Part shown: one piece after another, positions 11,560-21,460 of the stretch
How the letters are laid out: each line of letters begins with the position of its first letter
How positions within the stretch are numbered: the stretch's first letter is position 1
NCBI RefSeq assembly: GCF_026745355.1
Contig: NC_079208.1
Span: 48,269,169 to 48,333,168 of the forward strand
Origin: Beta vulgaris subsp. vulgaris
Taxonomy: Eukaryota > Streptophyta > Magnoliopsida > Caryophyllales > Amaranthaceae
Reading direction: 5' to 3'
Length of the DNA stretch: 64,000 nucleotides
The notes under the pieces: model-generated
Database searches by the model: none
Seen by the model: the letters and a program-made list of their open reading frames with translations, nothing else
What the model was told of the DNA's origin: nothing
Made by a program: the position numbers and the translations under genes

Positions 11560-11674
11560 AAGAAATAATGGTACCATAGATGGAGAGAGAATCGTCTTTG
11601 AAAAGCTTGGAAGGTAGGCGCTCTAATTCCAACCATTCCACCGGCGATGGCGACGCTCTTATTCTGCCAAACAT
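10873..11674 (-). CDS. Conserved plant protein of unknown function (MFGRIRAS-type)
   Basis: Two exons on the minus strand, 11674-11575 and 11222-10873, joined at a GT-AG intron (donor G|GTACC, acceptor TTGCAG|AA), give 149 residues. The start is MFGRIRASPSPVEWLELERL, followed by PSKLFKDDSLSIYEATLVKL across the splice. The rest is low-complexity, with serine-rich stretches (SSSSQEQKKGREISIHYLF; ACSSSSDSESTGCSSLQL). No catalytic domain, signal peptide or membrane segment is seen. I recall small plant proteins sharing this N-terminal layout, but no function can be stated. The intron contains a 36-A homopolymer (on the + strand, 11523-11557). A TATA box lies about 180 bp upstream of the ATG. Exon joining is by eye. 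Confidence 0.75.
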
Positions 11675-11850
11675 TTCTCTTTCACTTCTCTCTCTGTAAT
11701 TGTGTGTGAAAAGTAGGAAGAGAGAGAAAGAGCAGTGAAAGAGGGGAAAATTGAACTGGTAAGCGGGAAGCTTGCAGTGGAAATCTCAAAAATAAGGAGC
11801 CAATTCCCTCTTTTCCCCCTTTCTTATTTCTCTCAAATTTTGCATCTCTA

Positions 11851-11858
11851 TTATATAA
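11851..11858 (-). promoter_or_regulatory. TATA box of the minus-strand unknown gene
   Basis: Reading the minus strand, CCTTATATAATAG carries TATATAA at 11857-11851. This puts transcription start near 11820 and leaves a CT/GA-rich 5' UTR of about 150 nt before the ATG at 11674. Confidence 0.5.
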
Positions 11859-12151
11859 GGCAACACATGGGGGACACCAAAAAATAGAAAAAGAAAAAAA
11901 AGAAAAAAAAATAGAGGATAACTAACTATTTCATTTGAATGAAAAAAGCGGGGAAAAGTAAGACATTTAAACTAAACATCAGTTTTTTGAGAAAACAAAA
12001 TGTGAAAACAATTTTTCTACCCAATTAATTTTATTTTCTACTTCATTTGTTATCACACGTTATCGCACGCATTGCGTGCATGTAAGACTAGTACCCCTAA
12101 TGAGGTGTTTCATCATAGTCCATAGATAAGGTCTAATAAGTTTAAATACTA

Positions 12152-12386
12152 CTCCCTCTATTTCAAAATATAAGGCATTCACGCTTTACGAAAATTTACT
12201 TTGACCACAAATATCTCTCAAATACGATAAATACAAATTAGAAAAATTATACCGTTGGATTCGTCTTGAAAATACTAATACATATTTTATAAATTAATTT
12301 TTTTTATCAACATAAATTGAGAGTAATTAACGATCAAAGTTCGACCTTGAACCTCGTGCGTGCCTTATATTGTGAAACAGATGGAG
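12152..12386. mobile_element. Stowaway MITE 1
   Basis: Ends are CTCCCTCTATTTCAAAATAT and the reverse complement of ATATTGTGAAACAGATGGAG, flanked by TA on both sides (12150-12151 and 12387-12388). 235 bp, no coding sequence. This is the standard Stowaway (Tc1/mariner) signature. Confidence 0.8.
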
Positions 12387-12693
12387 TAGTTCAGTAGCAA
12401 CCATCAACCTTTTAGACGACGAGGTAAGTTGTTCTTTCTTTTCTTTTTGAGTTATATCTACCTATATATTGGGTTTTGGCCCTGTTTGGCAAATAGAGTT
12501 TAGTTGTTAGAGTTTAGAGTTTGTTGTTACAGTTTTAACTTTTTTATTCAGTGGATTTGACTGTGGATTTGACTGCTGTTTATATATATGTGTTTGGTAA
12601 TACTTAGCTGTTTGATAAAATTTGATAAGTATTGTATGATGTAAAATAACAATTATAGACATTAGTCATCTACATCATCATCATCATCATCAC

Positions 12694-12739
<46 letters not shown>

Positions 12740-13337
12740 TTATCTTTTATCTTTCATTTTCCTTTTCCTTCTAACCCACCCCACTACACGCCACTAAGAG
12801 CACTCTTAATGATGAAAAAAAAAATGGTTCATGAGGATGAACCATTAATTTTTTTCTTAATGATGAAAAAAAAAAAGGTTCACACATGAACCAATGCTCA
12901 ACCATTCGGAAATCCGAATTGGTTCATGAAAAAAATTTACAAGCCACGCTGGAAAGGAGAAAGGGAAGAAGCGCTTAAAAAAGAATTGCAATCGCCACAT
13001 GTCACGCCCTCACTGGAGGAAAGGAGAAAAAGAACCTAACCAACTGCAGGGCGTCAGAAATTCCTGCCTCCCATTCACTTTACGCCAAGTGGCAGCTTCC
13101 TATTGCCTCTATTAATATTAACGTTACAATTTTTGTAACGTTAATAATTCAAAAAATACAATTTGAAAAAAAAAAAAAAAAATACCAAAATTCATAATTT
13201 TTTTTTCTCTATAAATAGACACCCATTTTGCTATACTTTATTCACAATTTCAGTTTTCTCTTCTTTTCCTATTATCATTTCTTTCATCACATTATTTTGC
13301 TTTAACTTACAATCTTTCAGAAAAAAAATTCATAATT

Positions 13338-14809
13338 ATGGATTCTAATTATCCTAATTATGTACCTAATCCTGGTAGAGGACGCAAAAATCGTCTAACA
13401 AATCCACAACAAAATACAAACCAAAACCCCATCAATTATCAACAAAATCTTAATAATTACCCCCAAAATCCCACTTATTACCCACAAAATTCGCATAATT
13501 ATCAGCAAAATCCTCATAATTATCAACAAAATCCCCCTAATTACCCACAAAATCCGCATAATTATCAGCAAAATCCCCCAAATTACCCACAAAATCCAAC
13601 TCAAAACTATTCTCAAAATGATCCCCAAAATTATCGCCAGCATCATCAAAATTCCCAATATAATTCCACCCCTGAGAGTTCCCATAACCCACAAAATTAC
13701 TTACAAAGTCAAGATTACGATGATGATAGTGATGATGAAGAAGATGATGGTGAATTTGAAGTTCCATGCACGCACAAACCTTCACTCAACTTTTGTCTGA
13801 ACCAAGACAATTTCAACCAACTCCTCAACCAACTACGCAACCAACTACTCAACCAACTCCTCAACCAACTCAAGAACCCATTGAGAAAAAAGTTTGGTGG
13901 AAAGCTGAAAAGGAAGCACTAGTATCAGCATTCATGAATACAAGTGTAGACAGCATTGTTGGAACGCAACAGAAAAAGGGTGCATTTTGGGGGAGAGTGA
14001 TGGAAAAATTTGAGGCAGCTAGAGCAGCCAACCCTCATGAAATTCAATTCCGCACTATGGGCAGTATGAAGGGCCAATGGTTCAGAATGTCTGAAGCGGT
14101 GCAAAAGTGGTGTGGATGCTACGACAAGGCAAAGGCAAGAAAGAGGAGTGGTCAAAATGATGATGATGTGATCTCTGAAACTCATAAGATATTTGAAAGC
14201 ACGGGAGGTAAATTTCACTTCTATGATGAATGGATTTTGATGAGTAAGTTCGATAAGTACCGTTCCATATTGAGTGACCCTTGTTACAAGATAATACGTG
14301 GACGTCCATCGAATACGCCTCAAATGTCTAATTCTGTTGGTTCTGGAAGTAGTGGAAAGAGAACAAGGTCTGAAGATGGAGGCTCTACACCAACCACCCC
14401 GACAAGCGAAGATGTTCGGGATGGTCACTCGCCTCGTCCAGAAGGTAACAAGAAAGCTAAGGCTAGACTCAAGGGCAAGAGCCAAACTAGTGAAGCTATT
14501 GAAGCTTTTTCATCGTTTGGTGACAGACTTCAACTCTATGGTGAGCGGAAGGGATTAGATTTCGATTTCCAACAAGAGAAACTACAGTTTCTTAAGCAAA
14601 AGGAAGCAAGGAAGCAAAGACAACTCGAGCTGGAAGAGATAAGCAGGCAGAGGCAGATGGAAATAGAGGAGAAAAACATAAAAATGCAACAATATCAGGT
14701 GAATTGGCAAATGCTCCAATCATTAATCTCTAAGGAAAATCGCCTACCATGGGAAGATGAAATGATCAAAAATCTGCAAATATACTTTAACAACTTTGGG
14801 GCATTGTAG
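13338..14809 (+). CDS. Harbinger ORF1, Myb/SANT-like DNA-binding protein (frame-broken)
   Basis: Two overlapping frames. The first (13338-13922) starts MDSNYPNYVPNPGRGRKNRL and runs through an (N-Y-x-Q-N-P)n repeat array to an acidic DDDSDDEEDDGEFEV stretch. The second (13766-14809, 347 residues from its own ATG) carries the functional part. It has a trihelix/Myb-like block (VWWKAEKEALVSAFMNTSVD to about IFESTGGKFHFYDEWILMSK), a Ser/Thr-rich linker, a basic KKAKARLKGKSQ segment and a C-terminal Gln/Glu/Lys-rich coiled coil (QLELEEISRQRQMEIEEKNI). In PIF/Harbinger elements this protein binds the transposase and DNA and helps nuclear import. The shift between frames falls in about 13740-13785. 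A small intron there is possible but no convincing GT-AG pair is visible, so a one-base deletion is more likely. Host genes derived from this family also exist, but position inside the TIRs marks this as the transposon protein. Confidence 0.8.
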
Positions 14810-15009
14810 AAATTACGTTCGGTGTAATATGTTTAAGCTATTAAGTGTCTATGTAATATGTTTTAGGTGTGAGTGTTATTAATTATATTATGTTGTATGT
14901 TTGAGTGTTAATGTTTTATGTTTTAGTTTAATTTGAGTGTTTGAGTATTAATGTTTTAAGTTTTTGTTGTAATGTCACTCATGTAATAAAAGTTTAAGTA
15001 TTTATCCAT

Positions 15010-15325
15010 TACTCCTTTTCAGATAACCCATGTGATGCTTTATCTGAAGAGACACCTCTATGATCCCATACTACTTTTCAGAAAACCCATGTGATATTAT
15101 CTCTAACAGACATCATTACCTACTCCTTTCCAGAGAAGCCATGTGATGCTTTATCTGAGGAGACACCTCTATGATCCCATACTACTTTTCAGAAAACCCA
15201 TGTGATACTCTCTTTGAAAAAGTATCTCTATGATCCCATACTACTTTTCAGAAAACCCATGTGATATTGTCTCTAAAAGACATCATTACCTACTCCTTTT
15301 CAGAGAAGCCATGTGATGATCTTCA
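15010..15325 (+). repeat. Tandem repeat between Harbinger ORF1 and transposase
   Basis: About six degenerate units of 50-65 bp, each with TTTTCAGA(G/T)AA followed by CCCATGTGAT(G/A) and a CTCTATGATCCCATACTAC or CATCATTACCTACTCC linker. They lie directly upstream of a TATATAAAA at 15353 and the transposase ATG at 15431, in promoter position for ORF2. Confidence 0.8.
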
Positions 15326-15430
15326 AAATAAATCTTATGCTCCTCCATTAGTATATATAAAAAGGATAAGAGCTCTGCAATTCTCTACAACAATCTCCCC
15401 TACCAAAATCAGATATCTTACAAATCTAAA

Positions 15431-16804
15431 ATGAATTCCTACAAATATAATATCAGTTCAACTTCCTCTTCTTCTTCCGATGATTCAGAAGAGGAAATGA
15501 GGGATATGGAGAACAAAGAAGTAGATGACATGATCGACAATGTCACTCATACTTATCTCCCAATCCTTGTGTCAGCGGTCACTCCTAGAATGAGACCAGG
15601 TGGACGTACTCGACCTCGGGCTGATAGGGGTCGAGAAGAAGGTGATTTAAGATTATACAATGACTATTTTGCAGAAAATCCCGTTTACTCAAGTAGGTTG
15701 TTTCGACGTAGATTTCGTATGCAAAAGCATGTTTTTGAGCGTATCATGAATGAAGTTGTGAGGAACGACGACTGGTTCGAACAAAAGAGGGATTGCACCG
15801 GTCGTTTTGGCTTGTCGCCGTTGCAAAAGTGTACCGCAGCAATACGACAATTAGCTTATGGGTGTGCTTCTGACGCTTGCGATGAGTACATACGTATTAG
15901 TGATAGTACGGCAAGATTGGCACTTCAGCGATTCGTTGACGGCGTCATTAACCAATTTAGTAATGTGTACTTAAGACGACCGAATGAAGCCGATCTGAGG
16001 AGGCTGTTACGAATTGGAGAAGAACGTGGATTTCCTGGCATGATTGGTAGCATCGATTGTATGCATTGGGAGTGGAAGAATTGTCCAACAGCATGGAGAG
16101 GGCAATATCAAGGAAGGGCAGGGGTAGCTACACTTGTGCTTGAAGCTGTAGCTGATAGGGACTTGTGGATTTGGCATTCTTTTTTCGGAATGCCGGGAAG
16201 TTGCAACGATCTGAACGTGCTTCATAGATCTCCTGTGTTTCAAGATGTTTTAGAAGGTCGAGCTCCGGCTGTTAATTTCGTTATAAATGGCCATCAATAT
16301 AACAAAGGATATTACCTTACTGATGGTATCTACCCCAAATGGGCTACTTTTGTGAAGTCCATAACGAGCCCACAATCTCATAAAGATAGACTCTTTGCAA
16401 GACATCAAGAAGCAGCAAGGAAAGATGTGGAACGAGCATTTGGAGTGCTACAAGCTCGATTTGCTATTATTCGGATGCCATCCCTTGCTTGGGATGTGGA
16501 CATGCTTCATAAGATTATGTTGGCGTGCATAATCATGCACAACATGATAGTTGAAGATGAACGAGAAACCTACCAAAATTACATGGATCCAGCAGAGTTT
16601 GACGTAGGCGGGTCTCGACATCGTTCTGCTCAGAGAAACAACGAAGAGCAAGAAGGTCGTTTTGAATATCATAACGATCGAATTGTCGACATCAACACGT
16701 ATTTGCAGCACAAAGCAGAAATCGAAGATCAACAAACTCATTTATCATTGAAAAACGATTTGATCGAACATATATGGGCAAAGTTCGGTACGAACGGAAA
16801 CTAA
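15431..16804 (+). CDS. PIF/Harbinger DDE transposase (HARBI1/ALP1-like, DDE_Tnp_4)
   Basis: An uninterrupted 457-residue frame. The N end is Ser/Asp/Glu-rich (SSTSSSSSDDSEEEMRD). The catalytic core shows 'GMIGSIDCMHWEWKNCP' (first Asp, about residue 209), 'FFGMPGSCNDLNVLHRSP' (second Asp, about 260) and 'DVERAFGVLQARFAIIR' (Glu, about 335), the DDE triad of DDE_Tnp_4. 'YYLTDGIYPKWATFVKSI' lies between the second Asp and the Glu, as usual. Length fits PIF transposases. The ATG at 15431 follows TATATAAAA at 15353 with a short AT-rich leader. The protein cuts and moves Harbinger and Tourist elements with 3-bp TWA targets, so it could in principle mobilise the Tourist-like MITEs here. Domesticated relatives (ALP1, HARBI1) lack terminal repeats; this one has them. 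Confidence 0.93.
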   Translation: MNSYKYNISSTSSSSSDDSEEEMRDMENKEVDDMIDNVTHTYLPILVSAVTPRMRPGGRTRPRADRGREEGDLRLYNDYFAENPVYSSRLFRRRFRMQKHVFERIMNEVVRNDDWFEQKRDCTGRFGLSPLQKCTAAIRQLAYGCASDACDEYIRISDSTARLALQRFVDGVINQFSNVYLRRPNEADLRRLLRIGEERGFPGMIGSIDCMHWEWKNCPTAWRGQYQGRAGVATLVLEAVADRDLWIWHSFFGMPGSCNDLNVLHRSPVFQDVLEGRAPAVNFVINGHQYNKGYYLTDGIYPKWATFVKSITSPQSHKDRLFARHQEAARKDVERAFGVLQARFAIIRMPSLAWDVDMLHKIMLACIIMHNMIVEDERETYQNYMDPAEFDVGGSRHRSAQRNNEEQEGRFEYHNDRIVDINTYLQHKAEIEDQQTHLSLKNDLIEHIWAKFGTNGN

Positions 16805-17930
16805 AAAAAAATGGGATTTTAGTTTTTTGTTTTAATGTTGCATTTAATCTCCATGTCTTCTTTTCATTTGATTTTTATGTAATATGTTTCGAATGGATGC
16901 ATCTTTTTTAGTATTTGTCAACTAATATTAATTAATTTTCAAAAAAATAATTAATTAGATTACGATAATTAATTACTCCTCGATAATTATTATATAAAAA
17001 AAATTAGTTTTTATAAATTAATAATTATAAGAGTTAATTACAATTAATTAGCGTAAAGTTGTTTTACATTAATTAATAAAACTTCATAGAATTATTTAAA
17101 GAGAGAGAAAATGTGGTGGGGTAGGAAAAAAGAATGATAAATAGTGATGAATCATTATTTTTGGGTGCATGGTTAAGAGTAAAATTGTAAATGGTTTGTG
17201 AGAATGATGTGGAGGAGAGAGAAAAGAGGAGAGAGAAGGATGAACCATTTTTTTCTTTTCATTATTAAGGATGCTCTAATGACCAACCTCCATAACCCTT
17301 TCTCTCTCCTCCTTACCTCTCCTCTTTCTCTTTCACTTCCTTCCTACATATTTCATTTTAAAAAAAAATCCTAAAACTAATCTGTGCAAACACATCTCAA
17401 GAATCATCATCAATCGCTCATCAAGAATCTCATTGTCATCAAGAACCATCATCATCATCATCAAAAATAATCAAGAATATCTAGTCCCCGTAAAAAAAAA
17501 AATCATCATCATGAATCGACAATTTTTCATCATCAACATAAGGCAACCTTAATCATCATCACCATCTTCGATTCTTCATTAGTGGTGGTGATTTTTTGAC
17601 TTGTGGTGGTTTTTTCGGTGGATGTTGGTGGTGGTGTTTACGGTGGTGAATTTTCATGGAATTGTTGGTGGTGGAATTGTTGGTGATTTTGCATTGAGTT
17701 AATAATGCTAATTAACAGTGGGCAAAATTGTCTTCAAAATTTTTGTTTTGCAAAACTTTAAACAAAACGTTGCATTTTGCAGTGTTTTTGTTTTGAGAGT
17801 TTTGACCCCAAAACTCTATTGCAAACCTCTTCTTACCCAACACCCATAATAGAGTTTTGACTGGTCAAAATTCTAAAATGGGTTCAAAACCTCTAATAGC
17901 TGATAAAAAAGCTCAGTACCAAACAGGGCC

Positions 17931-19774
17931 TTTATCTCTCTCCATATAAGAGTTTGTGGACTTTAATATTGGTTTTTGTGTGATTCTAAAGGTTGATTTG
18001 TAGATTGGAATTTGTGCAAGGTTGAAACAGATGACAGTATTTCATTTACAATAACTTGAATTAAATCCATTTCTACTTCAAAACTACAAAACATTGATAG
18101 ACCCCATTGTAGAATGGTGTATCAAACATCAGTGTGAAAAACGAGGGTTTTCATAAATTTAAATTTCCTCAACGATCGTGTTTTTGTCATATTTAAATAG
18201 TATTTATTTCAATTTCATATGTATTTATCAGTGTTGACTTCTATTATAGATGTGATATGAGTTTAAACAATGAATGAATTTTATTTCACAAAAAATAGTA
18301 GCACAATGTTAAATATTTTTATTGGAACAATTTATATTTAAGGTGGTTTAGTATTTTTATTTGAGTTCAAAAAAAAAAAAATAGATTTAGTACTCTTTGT
18401 ACCCGCTTTAAACCAATCATATAACTATAGAAGACTAGAGATAATTTATTTAACTATGTGGCCTTTTTCCATAGGGAAAATTATTTTTAATAAGCCAACA
18501 TTTGTGTGATCTTCTCAAAATAAGTGAAGTTATGAATTATTCCTTATTAGATAAGCTTGTAGTGCCATTTTGTTGTATTGTTTTAACCGGTTTTCTTGAA
18601 TTTGTGACATAGTAGGTTACATTGCTAAGTGTTGCAATATGACGCATTTGTTGTTGTTTTTTTTTTCTATTTTTCACCTAAAAATAAAACAAATTCATTT
18701 TCACTTTCTCTCTCCTCCCTCCTCCCTCCTCTCAACTTTCTCTCTCCTTCGATCACCCTCAGACCTCCAAACAGCACCACAACTCACACCCACTCTCTCA
18801 TCTCATCCGAACACCAAACACCACCACCCCTCCTCAACTACGTCTTCTTACCACCCATTTATTTTAATGTATTTAAATAATAAAATAACAATATAAATAT
18901 CTGATATTATAACTCGTTTAAACAAAAATATTTCGCTACTTCTCCGTTAGCAATTATGAAACGAATTTCTCTAAATATATTCTTAATTGCTAAATACCGT
19001 CCTATTTTTTCATACTAACACCCTAAATATACTATAATACATATATATTTCACCCCTTATATATTTATACAACCGAGAAATTTCAGCCTAAAGCTTAAAA
19101 AGTTAAAAGCCAAGCCTTTATAAAAAAAAGCTAAGAAAAGAAGAAAAGGAAAAATAAAAAGGTAAGATCTGTTGATTTGCACCACATTTGTTTACTTTAA
19201 ATTTTAAAATTAATTGGGAAAAAATTTCGACATAGTTAGGTTTAGTTCTTGGTTATCTTGAATTTGCTATAGTGTATTACACTGAATTAGTTGCCATTTT
19301 TTAGTTTGGGTGTGTGAAAAAACTAGGTGGCTTGGATTCATATCTTTGAGGGATCCTTTTTTGAATATTTAGTGAACTACAAGTTTAGTAAATGTATCAT
19401 ATCACAAATTGAGGGATCCTCTTTTAAATATTTAGTGAACTACAAGTTTAGTAAATGTATCATATCACAGATTGATGGATTCATATCCAAAAATCGGTTG
19501 ATTCTTATCACAAATGAGTGAAACATATCACGTTATGAGTGAATCATACCATAGAATAATACAATGAGTAATATGAGTGAATCAATACAAGAGTTAAATA
19601 CCATGTAACAGATTGAGGGGGTTCGTATAAAAACCTTATTTAACCATATCACATGATAGATTCATTCCAAACCGGCAAATAAGTCCATATCTTAAAAAAT
19701 AAGCTACAATCTGTAAAATATTTAAAACAACTCTAATGACCAAAAAGAATATTAATTAAAATACAAAAATAAGC
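17931..19774. other. AT-rich intergenic, no gene seen
   Basis: A CT-rich block at 18690-18850 (CTCCCTCCTCC runs) looks like a plant 5' leader but no supported ORF or splice site follows. The two overlapping 80-codon frames there are low-complexity. A direct repeat at 19340-19470 is listed separately. Confidence 0.4.
19342..19471. repeat. Two-unit direct repeat of about 63 bp
   Basis: TTGAGGGATCC, then a T-rich linker, then ATTTAGTGAACTACAAG and AAATGTATCATATCACA, occur twice back to back with few differences. Function unknown. Confidence 0.8.
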
Positions 19775-20338
19775 AGCTTGGGTTCTCTCTCTAGTTTTCT
19801 AGAGAGAGTTTGTTCCCTCTAGGTTTTTCCTTGGGAGGGATTCTTCCTCGCCTCTGCGGCTAGGGTTTTCACTTTTTTAAAGCTTTCTCCTTCCTTCCTT
19901 CTTCCTCTTCTTCTTCCTTCATCCTTTTCTTAGGGGCTACCACTGGTGTCTTAACCAGTGGTAAGCCCCGAAAAATCCTTTTTATTTGCTTTCAATAAAA
20001 GTTCCCATCTTTTAGATGGTGATTTTTTCTACTCTATGTTGATTGTGTTGGTTTTTGAAGAATTAGGGTTTCACAACTTCTGTAAAATTATGGAAGACTA
20101 TTGGAGTATGTTCATCCCAAAATTTCCGCATCTGCAGATCGTATGCCGAACCAGAGCGAACTCACAGATTGCATTGCTTCAGATGAATTTAGGCAAAATT
20201 AAGTCAAATCTGCGATGTTTACATTTCTAGGGTGATATGTACTTCTCTTAGCATATTATGTTTTTCAGAAATGGCTTGTAAGTGCTGTTTGGCGAAATAT
20301 TAATGAAATCCCTTTTCTTTCCGTAAAAAAAAAAAAAC
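19775..20338 (+). mobile_element. Probable LINE-derived retroposon with poly(A) tail
   Basis: The segment starts with a CT-rich leader (GGGTTCTCTCTCTAGTTTTC), typical of plant L1-type 5' ends. It contains a 90-codon frame at 19958-20230 without recognised domain, and ends TAATGAAATCCC..TTTCCGT followed by 12-13 A residues (20326-20338). No TSD was confirmed. It could instead be a retroposed host transcript. No reverse transcriptase is present. Confidence 0.4.
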
Positions 20339-20436
20339 ATGTATTATCATCTCCAGCCCAAAATAGTTGGTTAACTAGTTGATGCAATGTTCCCTCACGA
20401 AACAATAATATGAAAGTGAAAATGGGTTATCACGGG

Positions 20437-21305
20437 TAGGGGTGCAAGCGGACTACGAAAAATCCAGAGTCCAATCCAGTCCAGTCCAAACTTGTCGGAC
20501 TGGACTGGACTGAAAATTTTTCGGACTGGACTCGGACTCAAATTTTCGAGTCCAAATATTTTTGGACTGGATTTGGACTCATCCCTTTGGAGTCCAATAA
20601 GTCCAGTCCAGTCCAAAAATATTTTTATATATAATATATATTTAATACATATATAATGTATATATTAAAAAAATTGATACTATTTTTAAAATTTTGGAGT
20701 TTTCAACCTTCCCTCTCTAAATATTTCAACTAGCGCCAAACAATTTTACTTGGCACTAGACTATTGCACTTAGCTCCATTTGTTAAATAAGTAAATTTTA
20801 CTAGCAGTACCGCAGTAGTAGGCTAGTAGCCGACTAATTCTATCTCACTTCACTCGTCAGTCCTTACTACTCACTTCCTCTTACTCTTCATTTTCTTTCT
20901 ACCTCGCTGTCTCGACTCTCACATTCTCTATTTCTCCCTCAGATTAATTCTTAGTCTTTCTGCTTCCTCTCAACTTAGATCAAGGTAAGCATCTAATTCA
21001 ACTTTTCATTCATAGTAATTTACTTTAATTTAAGCTTTCAATCTAATGTGTGGATATTGATAATTAAATCAGATGTCAAATGCTCAAACATCTCAAAAAA
21101 CGTTGTGAATCATTGAATCTAAATTGGTAAAAAAGATATAATAATCGGACTGGACTGGACTGGATTCGGACTCAAGAAAAAATTATCGAACTGGATTGAA
21201 CTGGACTCAAAAAATATTTGGATCGGATTTGGACTCAATTTCTCGAGTCCAAAAAACTTTGGACTGGATTTGGATTTGGTAAAGTCCAATCCACTTACAC
21301 CCCTA
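20437..21305. mobile_element. hAT-type MITE, GGACT family
   Basis: Termini TAGGGGTGCAAGCGGAC and, reversed, TAGGGGTGTAAGTGGATTG, flanked by a perfect 8-bp duplication ATCACGGG (20429-20436 and 21306-21313). Subterminal blocks are palindromic arrays of GGACT/AGTCC (20460-20620, 21140-21295) able to fold into hairpins. 869 bp, no transposase. This is the cleanest hAT insertion in the window. Confidence 0.88.
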
Positions 21306-21460
21306 ATCACGGGATTAATAAGATATAAGTCATAATAAAAACATAAAGCACAAAATCAACAAAGATGAGTACATACAAGCTAAGAACATAATTAAGATCC
21401 TAACATTTCACCAAAAAACAATAAACTATATATAAATGGACAAAATAGATAGACAATAAT

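Larger units (their letters stand above)
12798..17276 (+). mobile_element. PIF/Harbinger DNA transposon, full length
   Basis: 4479 bp bounded by TAA duplications (12795-12797 and 17277-17279). Terminal repeats are GAGCACTCTTAATGATGAAA and, reversed, GAGCATCCTTAATAATGAAA, each followed by an A-run and ATGGTTCAT. It contains the two ORFs expected of this superfamily in tandem on the + strand: the Myb/SANT-like ORF1 (13338-14809) and the DDE transposase (15431-16804). ORF2 is intact while ORF1 has a frame break, so autonomy depends on whether the downstream ORF1 start is enough. Confidence 0.9.
12478..17930. mobile_element. Outer TIR element split by the Harbinger insertion
   Basis: The left arm starts GGCCCTGTTTGG (12478) and the right arm ends CCAAACAGGGCC (17930), a perfect 12-bp inverted terminal repeat. 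The arms are 12478-12797 and 17277-17930. They carry (CAT)n/(ATT)n microsatellites (12673-12737) and ATCATC-rich sequence. No coding frame and no clear TSD (TTTT/TTTA only), so the superfamily is not assigned. The Harbinger element at 12798-17276 lies wholly inside and is younger. Confidence 0.6.
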
